Source of the DNA: Oscillospiraceae bacterium
GTDB lineage: Bacteria; Bacillota; Clostridia; Oscillospirales; Ruminococcaceae
Direction of reading: 5' to 3'
Assembly: GCA_019424695.1 (NCBI GenBank)
Contig: JAHYZA010000001.1
Coordinates: 62,001 to 126,000 of the forward strand
DNA: 64,000 bases
Shown here: in pieces, positions 35,880 through 44,553 of the stretch
Numbering within the stretch: position 1 is the stretch's first letter
Layout: each line of letters starts with the position of its first letter
Made by a program: the position numbers and the translations under genes
The notes under the pieces: model-generated
The model's input: the letters and a program-made list of their open reading frames with translations, nothing else
Told to the model about the DNA's origin: nothing
Database searches by the model: none

Positions 35880-36668
35880 ATGTCCATCAAAATGATCTGC
35901 AGCGATCTGGACGGAACGCTGCTGCCCTACGGGCGCAAAACGCTGGAACCGGAAGTCTTTGATCTGATCGAACAGCTGGCGGACCGCGGGATTCTGTTCT
36001 GCCCGGCCTCAGGACGGCAGTATACCAGTCAGAGGGCCTTGTTTGCCCCAGTGGCAGACCGCTGCGCCTTTTTGTGCGAAAACGGCGGTGTGCTCTACAA
36101 AAACGAACAGTGCATCGGCAAGACCCCGATGCCGCGGGCTCTGGCGGAAGAGATCGCCCGGGATATGTGGCAGCGCAGCGACGGGCAGGGGGAGGTCATG
36201 CTCTCGGGGCAGAATTGCGCCTACCTGATGGAGCGGGGTCTGGGGATGCTGGATCGTGTGCGGTTCATCGGCAACCGGTATCAGATCATCCGGGACCCGT
36301 CCGACGTGCCGGAGGACATCGTCAAGGTGTCGGTCTACCTGCACGAAGGTGTGGAAGCGTATACGGACCGGTTTGTGCCGCGTTGGAAAGAGGCCAACTG
36401 TGCAGTGGCGGGCCCCTATTGGATCGACACCACGATGGCCAATAAAGGAACCGGGGTACAGAAGCTGTGCGAGGTGTTGGGGGTGGACCCCCGGGAGGTG
36501 CTGGCCTTCGGGGACAATTACAATGATACCGCCATGCTGGATGTTGTGGGCTGGCCCTATATCATGGATGCTGCGGCAGAACCGCTGCGGCGGCGTTATG
36601 CCCATCACACACCGCGGCCGGAGGACGTGATGCGGGTCCTGGCGGAGGGCGGAAGGCTGGAACCGTGA
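35880..36668 (+). CDS. Cof-type HAD phosphatase
   Basis: 262 residues. Motif I MICSDLDGTLLP, a TSG-type motif II segment (CPASGRQY), motif III NKGTGVQKLCEVLG and motif IV FGDNYNDTAMLD. It carries the C2B cap. It is the second of three Cof-type phosphatases in the window. ATG 35880 follows AAGGAAAC. Probably dephosphorylates a sugar phosphate or related metabolite. It is upstream of the LicT gene without shared signals. Confidence 0.88.
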   Translation: MSIKMICSDLDGTLLPYGRKTLEPEVFDLIEQLADRGILFCPASGRQYTSQRALFAPVADRCAFLCENGGVLYKNEQCIGKTPMPRALAEEIARDMWQRSDGQGEVMLSGQNCAYLMERGLGMLDRVRFIGNRYQIIRDPSDVPEDIVKVSVYLHEGVEAYTDRFVPRWKEANCAVAGPYWIDTTMANKGTGVQKLCEVLGVDPREVLAFGDNYNDTAMLDVVGWPYIMDAAAEPLRRRYAHHTPRPEDVMRVLAEGGRLEP

Positions 36669-36792
36669 ACTTCCTGTACAGATTATGTCAAGATGCTGCA
36701 GTGCCCTGCGCAGGTTGCACAAAAAGAACGAAAAAACTTTGTAAAAATGCGAATGGACAAATGCAGCGGGTTGATGTAGTATAGTTACACAA

Positions 36793-36816
36793 GATTGTTA
36801 CTCCTGCGAGGCATTA
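36793..36816 (+). promoter_or_regulatory. RAT-like antiterminator site before licT
   Basis: GATTGTTACTCCTGCGAGGC matches the ribonucleic antiterminator consensus (GGATTGTTACTG...GCAGGC) bound by the CAT-RBD of LicT/SacT/BglG proteins. It lies 125 bases before the licT gene, suggesting autoregulation. A TATAGT box at 36780-36785 is a possible -10. The 36669-36940 gap contains no other gene. Confidence 0.6.
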
Positions 36817-36940
36817 CTTGTACGCATGCATCCCTTGGGTTGGCTTTGTATGTCTGTACGTATCAGTGCCACGGGGAGTTTATTTTTTGCTCAAAATTTC
36901 CCATTTCGACCAAAATAAACACGCCGAGGCGGGCTCATAC

Positions 36941-37792
36941 ATGAAGATCATCAAAAAAATCAACAACAACGTAGCGCTGGCGCAGGATGCCAAAGGCCGG
37001 GAAATGATCGTTTTCGGCAAGGGTGTCGGGTTTCCGGCCATGCCGTATGAACTGACCGATCTCTCGGTGGTGCAGCGCACGTTTTACGATGTTGACGAAA
37101 AGTATTTCGACCTGCTGCGGGATGTGCCGCAGGAAGTTTTCCTGGCGGCGGATGACATTGCCGAGAATGCCCGCGAGGAACTCAACTGCCCGCTCAATCC
37201 CAATCTGACCTACGTGCTGGCCGACCATCTGAATTTTGCCATCCAGCGCTGCCGGGAGGGGATCGCCCTCCGGACACCGCTTGCCTACGATATCCGGCAT
37301 CTTTACCCCCAGGAATATGAACTGGCCCACACGGCGCTGACGGCGCTGCGGGCACAGTTGCAGGTGGACCTGCCGGAAACCGAATCCGTCAGCATCGCAC
37401 TGCATATCATCACGGCGGAAGCCGAGGTAGGGGATATGCACTCGACGGTGCTGACCGCTAAGGTCATCTCCGAGATCTCGGACCTGGTGGAAGAAAATCT
37501 GCAGATCCGTTTGGATAAAGACAGCTTCAGCTATTCCCGCTTCGCCATGCACATGCGGTACCTGGTACAGCGTATGATGGAGGGGAAACCCCTGAACGGC
37601 GACGAGGGAATGGCCGCCATGCTGCGGACGATGCACCGGGAATACCCGGAGGTATACGCCTGCGTGGAACAGATCACCCACTTTCTGCAAAAGAATTACA
37701 ACTGGAGCTGCACACCGGAAGAGCAGTTGTATCTGCTGATGCACATTCACCGCGTACAGTCCGAACGGGCCGGCGGGAAAGAGACAAACTGA
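36941..37792 (+). CDS. LicT/BglG family transcription antiterminator
   Basis: 283 residues. The N-terminal 55-residue RNA-binding CAT domain (MKIIKKINNNVALAQDAKGR, VFGKGVGF) is followed by two PRD domains with the conserved phosphorylatable histidines (for example LADHLNFAIQR near residue 97, LHIITAE, FAMHMRYL and LMHIHRV). HPr phosphorylates such PRDs and the cognate EIIB inhibits them, so the protein senses uptake of the sugar transported by the PTS downstream. Start ATG 36941 follows GAGGCGGG; 41 codons upstream in frame are not coding-like. Confidence 0.92.
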   Translation: MKIIKKINNNVALAQDAKGREMIVFGKGVGFPAMPYELTDLSVVQRTFYDVDEKYFDLLRDVPQEVFLAADDIAENAREELNCPLNPNLTYVLADHLNFAIQRCREGIALRTPLAYDIRHLYPQEYELAHTALTALRAQLQVDLPETESVSIALHIITAEAEVGDMHSTVLTAKVISEISDLVEENLQIRLDKDSFSYSRFAMHMRYLVQRMMEGKPLNGDEGMAAMLRTMHREYPEVYACVEQITHFLQKNYNWSCTPEEQLYLLMHIHRVQSERAGGKETN

Positions 37793-37816
37793 ATCAACGT
37801 TTTCACAAGTGTGAAC

Positions 37817-37920
37817 GGATCGTTACCCGCACCTGGTTTGTGGGGCGTCACCCAGGACACCGTGTGGATCATCCCTGTACCAGGGAGGAGACATGGGGTG
37901 GAATGGGTGTATTTTTTTGG
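37817..37920 (+). promoter_or_regulatory. RAT-like site and leader terminator before the PTS gene
   Basis: GGATCGTTACCCGC at 37817-37830 matches the 5' half of the RAT consensus. It is followed by a hairpin region whose end pairs CACCC with GGGTG and runs into ATTTTTTT at about 37911-37919. The arrangement fits LicT-type antitermination: sugar present means read-through into the EIIBC gene at 38022. Confidence 0.6.
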
Positions 37921-38021
37921 TATATCCGCCGTCCGGCGCGCGAGGACGGTGCGTTATATAAATCATTGAAATCATTTTATCGTCCGGACGAACGTCCCGA
38001 CCCGAAAGGAGGCGGCATTGT

Positions 38022-39734
38022 ATGGCAGCAACTCCGGAACAACCGGCTGACCTGCTGATCGCACTGCACCCGCTGCTGGGTGGTGCCCAGAACATTGCCG
38101 CCGCCAATCGGCGGGGGCACCGCTTCTCGATCATACTCAAGGATCAAAGTCTTGCGGATACCGACGCCCTGGCCGCACTGCCGGCCGTGGCACAGGTCAG
38201 CCTGGAAAACGGGCGTCTGAAACTTGAACTGACCGAGGAAGCCTACCAGACAAATCAAAAGGAGAATCGACTTATGGCTAGTAAATACGACGGCCTTGCG
38301 CGCATTATCATCCAGAATGTGGGCGGCAAGAGCAACATCATTTCGGTGGCACACTGCATTACCCGTCTGCGCTTCAAGCTGAAGGATGAATCCAAGGCCA
38401 ACAAGGAAGTGCTGGAATCCACCGACGGCGTGATCAAGGTCATGCAGTCCGGCGGCCAGTACCAGGTGGTCATCGGCAACCAGGTCAACGACGTCTACGA
38501 CGCCGTGCTGGAAGTGGGCCACTTTGCCGGTGCAGGCGAGGTGGATGAGGACGGCAACGCTGTGGAAGGCGGCGACGAGGGCGGCAAGTCCAAGAGCCCC
38601 GTCAGTGTCCTCATCGATGTGATTTCCGGCGTCATCCAGCCCACTCTGGGCGTTCTGGCGGCCACCGGTATCATCAAAGGCTTGCTGGCTCTGTTCGATT
38701 TCCTCGGCTGGATTCCCTCCACTTCCGGCACTTACCAGGTCTGGTACGCCGTGGCCGACGGCTTCTTCTACTTCCTGCCCATCCTGCTGGGCTACACGGC
38801 GGCCAAGAAATTCAAGATGAACGAGTTCATCGGTATGGCGATCGGCATTGCGCTGTGCTACCCCAACATGGTCAACATCACCTCGGGCGATGTCCTTGGC
38901 ACGGTTTTCGCCGGTACCGCCTTTGAGATGAGCTACTACACCACCTTCTTCGGTATTCCCGTCATCATGCCGGCCTCCGGCTACACCAGTTCCGTCGTGC
39001 CCATCATCATCGCGGTGGTGCTGGCGGCCAAGCTGGAAAAATGGCTCAAGCAAGTCATTCCTGACGTCATCAAACTCTTCATCGTTCCCTTTGTGACTCT
39101 GGTCATCATGGTTCCTCTGACCTACCTGGTCATCGGCCCCGTCGCCACCATGCTCTGCAACGTCCTGACTGTCATCTTCAGCGCCATCTACGGTCTGCCG
39201 GTTGTCGGCGGCATCATCGCCGGTCTGCTCATCGGTGCCTTCTGGCAGGTGCTCGTCATCTTCGGCCTGCACTGGGGTCTGGTTCCTCTGGCGCTCATCA
39301 ACTACTCCTCTCTGGGCTATGACTTCATCCTCAGCCCCTACTTCTGCGTTTCCTTTGCACAGACCTTCGTGGTCCTGGCTATGATTTTCAAGACCCGCGA
39401 CGAGAAACTCAAGAAGATCGCCATTCCGGCTTTCATCTCCGGTATCTTCGGTGTGACCGAGCCCGCCATCTACGGCGTCACCCTGCCCAAGAAAAAGCCC
39501 TTTGTATACTCCTGCATCGGCGGTGCTGTGGGCGGTGCCTTTATCGGTATGATGGGCGTCCGCAGCTACTCCATGGGCGGTCTGGGCCTGTTCGGTCTGC
39601 CCAGCTACATTGATGTCACCGGCACCACCGGCATCCAGAGCCTGATCTACGTGGTCATCGGCACGATCATCGCCTCGGTCATCGGCTTTGTGCTGACGTG
39701 GGTGCTCTACCGCGACGAACCCGCAAGCAAATAA
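38022..39734 (+). CDS. Beta-glucoside PTS EIIBC with an extra degenerate EIIB domain
   Basis: 570 residues. Residues 85-570 are a normal beta-glucoside EIIB (VAHCITRLRF with the phosphorylatable Cys) plus EIIC with about ten helices, without EIIA. Residues 1-84 have an EIIB-like pattern: LLGGAQNI aligns with VGGKSNI, and HRFSIILKDQS aligns with TRLRFKLKDES, but the phospho-cysteine is missing. Two starts are well served: ATG 38022 (AAAGGAGG) and ATG 38274 (AAAAGGAG). The short form would be the conventional EIIBC. Its neighbours, LicT and GH1, point to aryl- or gluco-beta-glucosides such as cellobiose, salicin or arbutin. The EIIA must be supplied from elsewhere. Confidence 0.87.
   Translation: MAATPEQPADLLIALHPLLGGAQNIAAANRRGHRFSIILKDQSLADTDALAALPAVAQVSLENGRLKLELTEEAYQTNQKENRLMASKYDGLARIIIQNVGGKSNIISVAHCITRLRFKLKDESKANKEVLESTDGVIKVMQSGGQYQVVIGNQVNDVYDAVLEVGHFAGAGEVDEDGNAVEGGDEGGKSKSPVSVLIDVISGVIQPTLGVLAATGIIKGLLALFDFLGWIPSTSGTYQVWYAVADGFFYFLPILLGYTAAKKFKMNEFIGMAIGIALCYPNMVNITSGDVLGTVFAGTAFEMSYYTTFFGIPVIMPASGYTSSVVPIIIAVVLAAKLEKWLKQVIPDVIKLFIVPFVTLVIMVPLTYLVIGPVATMLCNVLTVIFSAIYGLPVVGGIIAGLLIGAFWQVLVIFGLHWGLVPLALINYSSLGYDFILSPYFCVSFAQTFVVLAMIFKTRDEKLKKIAIPAFISGIFGVTEPAIYGVTLPKKKPFVYSCIGGAVGGAFIGMMGVRSYSMGGLGLFGLPSYIDVTGTTGIQSLIYVVIGTIIASVIGFVLTWVLYRDEPASK
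38257..38276 (+). promoter_or_regulatory. Internal ribosome-binding site in the PTS gene
   Basis: AAAAGGAG (38257-38264) lies nine bases before an in-frame ATG (38274). The protein from there starts MASKYDGLARIII, the standard start of beta-glucoside EIIBC, so a second, shorter product is likely. Confidence 0.65.
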
Positions 39735-39797
39735 AGGTTGACGGGTTTGCTGCCTGTGCGGTACAATCCAGGCGGGAACAGGAATAACCGTATGCAG

Positions 39798-39834
39798 CGG
39801 GGCGCGGCCGAGGCGCCGCGTCCCGTTCTCTTTT
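39798..39834 (+). terminator. Terminator between PTS and GH1 genes
   Basis: CGGGGCGCGGC (39798-39808) pairs with GCCGCGTCCCG (39815-39825, one G-T pair), then TTCTCTTTT. It lies only 20 bases before the GH1 start, so read-through or RNA stabilisation is possible. Confidence 0.6.
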
Positions 39835-39853
39835 GATAACAGGAGGTTCCACC

Positions 39854-41293
39854 ATGAGTGTTTTCCGTGATGATTTCCTTTGGGGCGGCGCCTGTGCCGC
39901 CAACCAGTTTGAAGGCGCCTGGGATGTGGACGGCAAAGGCCCCAGCGTCCCCGATATGTGCACCAACGGTACCCATACCACGCCCAAACTGCTGACCACC
40001 ACCATTGAGCCGGACAAGTTCTATCCCAGCCATGAGGCCATCGACTTTTACCATCACTACGAGGAGGATATCGCCCTCTTCGCCGAGATGGGTTTCAAGA
40101 CCTTCCGCACCTCCATCAACTGGGCGCGCATCTTCCCCACCGGGGAGGAGGCCGAACCCAACGAGAAGGGGCTGGCGTTCTATGACCGTGTGTTCGACTG
40201 CTGCAAGAAACACGGCATCGAACCGCTGGTCACCATCAGCCACTATGAGCTGCCCTACGCCCTGGTGGAAAAATACAACGGCTGGGCTGACCGCAAGCTC
40301 GTGGACCTGTACATGAACTACTGCAAGGCCATTTTTGCCCGCTACCAGGGCAAGGTCAAGTACTGGCTGACCTTCAACGAGATCAACGCCGGTATGATGC
40401 CCTTCGGCGCGGTGATGTCCCTGGGCACCTGCAAGGGGTACCGCGGCCCCGCCGTGGCCATGCCCGATGATCCCCAGACCCGCCTGCAGGCGCTGCATCA
40501 TCAGTTCATTGCCAGCGCCCTGGCCGTCAAGTACGCCCATGACCACTACCCCGAGTACAAGATGGGCAACATGGACTGCTTCATCACCTCCTACCCCTAC
40601 ACCTGCGACCCGGCCGACATCCTGGCCAACCAGCAGGCCATGCGCAAGACCAACTGGTACTGCTCCGACGTGCAGGTGCGCGGCGAGTACCCGGCCTTCG
40701 CCAAGCGCCTGTGGGAGGAGATGGGCGTGACCATTCATATGGAACCCGGCGATGCCGAGATCCTGAAGAACGGCACCGTGGACTTCTACACCCTGAGCTA
40801 CTATATGTCCAACTGCGTCACCACCCACAAGGACGCCGCCAAGACCGACGGCAACGTGGCGCAGGGCTTCAAGAACCCCTACCTGAAGGCTTCCGACTGG
40901 GGCTGGCAGATCGATCCCCAGGGCCTGCGCTACTCTCTCAACGAGATCTACGACCGCTACCGCATCCCGGTGATGGTGGTGGAGAACGGTCTGGGCGCCA
41001 AGGATGCCCTGGAAGCCGACGGCACCGTGCACGACAGCTACCGCATCGATTATCTGCGCGCCCACATCGAGCAGATGGCCGAGGCGGTCAAGGACGGCGT
41101 GGACCTGATGGGGTACACCCCCTGGGGCTGCATCGACCTTGTCTCCGCCTCCACCGGCGAGATGGCCAAGCGCTACGGATTCATCTACGTCAACAAGTAC
41201 GATGACGGCACCGGCGACTACAGCCGCCTGCGCAAGGATTCCTTCTATTGGTACAAGCGGGTCATCGCCTCCAACGGCGAGGACCTGACCTGA
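39854..41293 (+). CDS. 6-phospho-beta-glucosidase, GH1
   Basis: 479 residues, TIM-barrel GH1. The N-terminal FLWGGACAANQFEGAW, acid/base TFNEIN (E176) and nucleophile VVENGLG (E377) are intact. It carries the WDVDGKGPS segment and the C-terminal KRYGFIYVNKYDDGTGDY typical of phospho-beta-glucosidases (the Tyr/Lys side chains bind the 6-phosphate). It cleaves the phosphorylated beta-glucoside delivered by the EIIBC. AGGAGG precedes ATG 39854. A similar enzyme could also act on 6-phospho-beta-galactosides. Confidence 0.93.
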   Translation: MSVFRDDFLWGGACAANQFEGAWDVDGKGPSVPDMCTNGTHTTPKLLTTTIEPDKFYPSHEAIDFYHHYEEDIALFAEMGFKTFRTSINWARIFPTGEEAEPNEKGLAFYDRVFDCCKKHGIEPLVTISHYELPYALVEKYNGWADRKLVDLYMNYCKAIFARYQGKVKYWLTFNEINAGMMPFGAVMSLGTCKGYRGPAVAMPDDPQTRLQALHHQFIASALAVKYAHDHYPEYKMGNMDCFITSYPYTCDPADILANQQAMRKTNWYCSDVQVRGEYPAFAKRLWEEMGVTIHMEPGDAEILKNGTVDFYTLSYYMSNCVTTHKDAAKTDGNVAQGFKNPYLKASDWGWQIDPQGLRYSLNEIYDRYRIPVMVVENGLGAKDALEADGTVHDSYRIDYLRAHIEQMAEAVKDGVDLMGYTPWGCIDLVSASTGEMAKRYGFIYVNKYDDGTGDYSRLRKDSFYWYKRVIASNGEDLT

Positions 41294-41328
41294 AATCGCC
41301 ATTTTCTACTTTCATCATAAAAGCACGG

Positions 41329-41364
41329 AAATGCGCCGGGCCGGACGGCCCGGCGCATTTTCCA
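41329..41364 (+). terminator. Terminator after the GH1 gene
   Basis: 14-base stem (41329-41342 with 41347-41360), GGAC loop, then TTCC; the T-run is short. Confidence 0.7.
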
Positions 41365-41383
41365 GTAAGGAGCGAACCCCCCT

Positions 41384-42214
41384 ATGTCCAAGATCCTTTT
41401 CCTCGACGTGGACGGCACCCTCGTCGATTACGAAAACCGCCTGCCGGCCTCCGCCGTCACGGCCATCCGGGCAGCCCGGGCCCGGGGGCACCGGGTCTAT
41501 CTGTGCACCGGGCGCAGCAGGGCCGAAGTCTATCCCAATCTGTGGGACATCGGCCTGGACGGTATGATCGGCGGCAACGGCAGCTATGTGGAGGACCACG
41601 GCCATGTGGTCATGCACCAGCTCCTCACGGCGGACCAGTGCCGCCGGGTGGTGGACTGGCTCCATGAACGCGGCCTGGAATTTTATCTGGAGAGCAACAA
41701 CGGCCTGTTTGCCAGTGAACATTTTGAGACCGCAGCCCTGCCGGCAGCGCTGGAATATACCAAGCGCAAGGGCGGCAATACCGAAGGACTGACGGTGCGC
41801 ACCATCATGCCCGATATGATCTATGGCGGAGAACTCTACCGTGACGATGTGAACAAGATCAGCTTTGTGCTGAACAGCTACCAGGACCATCTGGATTCGG
41901 CCGCCGCGTTCCCCGACCTGCAGCCCGGCACCTGGGGCGGAAAAGGGGAGACCGCCCTGTTCGGTGATCTGGGCGTCAAGGGCATCACCAAGGCCCATGC
42001 CGTACAGGTTTTGCTGGACTACCTGGGCGCGGATGCCGCCGATACCATCGGTTTCGGCGATGCCAAGGTGGATGTGCCGCTGCTGAAAGCCTGTGCCTTT
42101 GGCGTAGCCATGGGCAACGGCGGGCCGGAAGTCAAGGCAGCGGCCGATTATGTGACCGATGATGTGGAGCGGGACGGCTTGTACAAGGCATTTGCGCATA
42201 TTGGACTGCTGTAA
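41384..42214 (+). CDS. Cof-type HAD phosphatase
   Basis: 276 residues. Motif I FLDVDGTLVDYE, motif II TGRSRAEV, motif III KAHAVQVLLDYLG and motif IV GFGDAKVDVPLLK, with a C2B cap. AAGGAG precedes the ATG. The third of three such phosphatases in the window. It sits behind the beta-glucosidase, so it may act on a sugar phosphate formed in that pathway; that link is only by position. Confidence 0.88.
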   Translation: MSKILFLDVDGTLVDYENRLPASAVTAIRAARARGHRVYLCTGRSRAEVYPNLWDIGLDGMIGGNGSYVEDHGHVVMHQLLTADQCRRVVDWLHERGLEFYLESNNGLFASEHFETAALPAALEYTKRKGGNTEGLTVRTIMPDMIYGGELYRDDVNKISFVLNSYQDHLDSAAAFPDLQPGTWGGKGETALFGDLGVKGITKAHAVQVLLDYLGADAADTIGFGDAKVDVPLLKACAFGVAMGNGGPEVKAAADYVTDDVERDGLYKAFAHIGLL

Positions 42215-42325
42215 AGGGAACAATTGTACAAAAAAGGCCCCGGGATATGGACGGACGATGCGGACACCTGTGTAAAAATTCACTGAAATACACAAAAAAG
42301 CCGTGGATTTTTGGGCCATTTTCCG

Positions 42326-42354
42326 TTGACGATGCACGCCGAGTATGTTATTAT
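42326..42354 (+). promoter_or_regulatory. Promoter of ptsH
   Basis: TTGACG (42326-42331), 17-base spacer, TATTAT (42349-42354); an overlapping TATAAT at 42352-42357 has a 20-base spacer. The gap 42215-42419 has no gene. Confidence 0.7.
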
Positions 42355-42419
42355 AATAACGACTTAATTATTATGTCTCGTGCGCACTGTGCGGTGCACG
42401 ACTATGGGAGGAAAAAGCA

Positions 42420-42677
42420 ATGAAAGAGTTCACTTATACGATCAAGGAGCCGGTTGGCATCCATGCTCGTCCGGCCGGTCTGCTGGTCAAGGAAGTCAAG
42501 GGCTATCAGAGCACTGTGACCATCATCAAGGGTGACAAGTCCGTCAACGCTGTCAAACTGATGGCGCTCATGGGTATGGGCATCAAGTGCGGCGACACCG
42601 TGACCGTGCAGGTCGAAGGTGCCGACGAGGAGACGGCCGCTCCCGCGCTGGAGAAGTTCTTCAACGAGCATCTGTAA
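42420..42677 (+). CDS. ptsH: Phosphocarrier protein HPr, Ser46-less variant
   Basis: 85 residues. H15 in GIHARPAGLLVKE is the catalytic histidine phosphorylated by enzyme I. The region that carries the regulatory Ser46 in Bacillus (VNLKSIMG) reads VNAVKLMAL, so a Lys stands at that position; HPr kinase could not phosphorylate it there. GGGAGG precedes the ATG. It is directly upstream of enzyme I (79 bases), so the two general PTS proteins are co-encoded. Confidence 0.95.
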   Translation: MKEFTYTIKEPVGIHARPAGLLVKEVKGYQSTVTIIKGDKSVNAVKLMALMGMGIKCGDTVTVQVEGADEETAAPALEKFFNEHL

Positions 42678-42690
42678 TCACCAAAACTCC

Positions 42691-42731
42691 AAAGGCCGCG
42701 GCCGCCGTACGGGTATGGCGGCGCGGCCTTT
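42691..42731 (+). terminator. Hairpin between ptsH and ptsI
   Basis: AAAGGCCGCGGCCGCC pairs with GGCGGCGCGGCCTTT (42691-42706 with 42717-42731). There is only CCTGTATTG behind it, no T-run, so it is more likely an RNA stabiliser or partial terminator. Confidence 0.5.
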
Positions 42732-42756
42732 CCTGTATTGTTAAGGAGGTTCCCAC

Positions 42757-44436
42757 ATGATCACCATTCAGGGTAAGGGTGTTTCAGCCGGTGTCGGCAT
42801 CGGACCGTTGTATTTCTATCGCCGTGCCACGGCCGAGATCAAGCGTTACAAGGTAGAAGACACCGATGCCGAGTGGCATCGCTTCAAGGGTGCCCAGACC
42901 GGCGCCATCGAACAGCTGGGCAAGCTGGCCGAGCAGGCCCGCGCCGAGGCCGGCGACGAAGCCGCCATGCTGTTTGAAACGCACCAGATGATGGCCGAAG
43001 ACCTGGATTACGAGGAAGCCATCGAAAACCTCATCAACGAAGAAAAACTCAATGCCGAGGCCGCTGTCTCCGACGTGGCCGAGCAGTTTGCCACGATGTT
43101 CGCTTCCATGGACGACGCCTATATGCAGGCCCGCGCCGCCGACGTCAAGGACGTCAGCCAGCGCATTCTGGGCATTCTGTGCGGCGTGGTGCAGGGCGGC
43201 ATCGCCTCCGAGGTGCCGGTGCTGCTGGCCGCGGATGATCTGGCGCCTTCTGAGACCATCCAGCTGGACAAGACCAAGATCCTGGGCTTTGTCACGGCGG
43301 GCGGTTCCGGTTCCAGCCACACCGCCATTCTGGCCCGCACCATGGGCATTCCTGCCATCGTAGGTCTGGGCGACGCGCTCAAGCCGGAGTACGAGGGCCG
43401 TCAGGCCATCGCCGACGGCAGCACCGGCGCGCTGGTCATCGACCCCGATGACGATACCCGTGACCGCCTGATGAAGAAGCGGGAAGAGCAGCTGCGTCTG
43501 CAGCGCCTGCTGGAGACCCTCAAGGGTCAGGCCAACGTCACCAAGGACGGAAAGACCATCCGTATCTACTGCAACATCGGTTCTCCCGAAGATGTGCACG
43601 CCGTGCAGGTCAATGACGGCGGCGGCATCGGTCTGTTCCGCAGCGAGTTCCTTTACCTCAACTCCAACGATTTCCCCACCGAAGACCAGCAGTTTGAGGC
43701 GTACAAGACCGTTCTGTCCGATATGGACGGCAAGGAGGTCATCATCCGCACGCTGGACATCGGCGCTGACAAGCAGATCGGCTACTTCAACCTGCCCAAG
43801 GAGGATAACCCCGCCATGGGCATGCGCGCTTTGCGTATCTGCCTGACCCGGCCCGAGATCTTCCGTACCCAGCTGCGTGCGTTGTTCCGGGCGTCGGCTT
43901 TCGGCAAACTGGGCATCATGTTCCCCATGGTCACCAGCGTCTGGGAGGTCCGGGAAGCCAAGCGTATGTGTGAGGAAGTCAAGCGCGACCTCAAGAAAGA
44001 GGGCATCCCCTACAGCGAGGATGTGCAGATCGGCATCATGATCGAGACGCCGGCTGCCGCTGTCTGCAGTGACCGTCTGGCCAAGGAAGTGGACTTCTTC
44101 AGCATCGGTACCAACGACCTGACCCAGTACACCCTGGCCTGCGACCGGCAGAACAATGACCTGGGCCGCTTCTATGACCCCCATCACCTGTCGGTACTGC
44201 GCCTGATCCAGATGGTCACCGAGAATGCCCACAAGAACGGCATCTGGGTCGGCATCTGCGGTGAGCTGGGTGCTGACCTGGCCCTGACCGAGACCTTCCT
44301 GGCCATCGGTGTGGACGAGCTCTCCGTCACCCCGCGCTCGGTGCTGCCGCTGCGCAATGCTGTCCGCATGACCGATACCCGTGAGACCGCGCCCCGCATC
44401 CTGGCCGATCTGGCCGAGGATTACACCGCGCGCTGA
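42757..44436 (+). CDS. ptsI: PTS enzyme I (phosphoenolpyruvate-protein phosphotransferase)
   Basis: 559 residues. The N-terminal HPr-binding domain is followed by the phospho-histidine loop GGSGSSHTAILAR (H188). The PEP-binding TIM barrel has FRSEFLY, GTNDLTQYTLA and the catalytic Cys in GICGELG (C501). It phosphorylates HPr from PEP, driving the beta-glucoside PTS and others. Length is typical (about 560-575). AAGGAGG precedes the ATG. Confidence 0.96.
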   Translation: MITIQGKGVSAGVGIGPLYFYRRATAEIKRYKVEDTDAEWHRFKGAQTGAIEQLGKLAEQARAEAGDEAAMLFETHQMMAEDLDYEEAIENLINEEKLNAEAAVSDVAEQFATMFASMDDAYMQARAADVKDVSQRILGILCGVVQGGIASEVPVLLAADDLAPSETIQLDKTKILGFVTAGGSGSSHTAILARTMGIPAIVGLGDALKPEYEGRQAIADGSTGALVIDPDDDTRDRLMKKREEQLRLQRLLETLKGQANVTKDGKTIRIYCNIGSPEDVHAVQVNDGGGIGLFRSEFLYLNSNDFPTEDQQFEAYKTVLSDMDGKEVIIRTLDIGADKQIGYFNLPKEDNPAMGMRALRICLTRPEIFRTQLRALFRASAFGKLGIMFPMVTSVWEVREAKRMCEEVKRDLKKEGIPYSEDVQIGIMIETPAAAVCSDRLAKEVDFFSIGTNDLTQYTLACDRQNNDLGRFYDPHHLSVLRLIQMVTENAHKNGIWVGICGELGADLALTETFLAIGVDELSVTPRSVLPLRNAVRMTDTRETAPRILADLAEDYTAR

Positions 44437-44465
44437 GCCGGGCATCCTGCCATACCATCAATTTC

Positions 44466-44501
44466 AGGCGGCGGGCCCTTTGGCCCGCCGCCTGTTTTGT
44501 T
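44466..44501 (+). terminator. Terminator of the pts operon
   Basis: AGGCGGCGGGCC (44466-44477) pairs with GGCCCGCCGCCT (44482-44493), then GTTTTGTT. Confidence 0.85.
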
Positions 44502-44510
44502 CGCAAGAGA

Positions 44511-44541
44511 AAAGCGCCGCCCTTTTCAGGGGCGGCGCTTT
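44511..44541 (-). terminator. Terminator of the radical SAM operon
   Basis: AAGCGCCGCCC (44512-44522) pairs with GGGCGGCGCTT (44530-44540); on the minus strand it is followed by TTCTC. It lies 13 bases after the AAA ATPase stop. Confidence 0.75.
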
Positions 44542-44553
44542 ATTTGTATAGCA

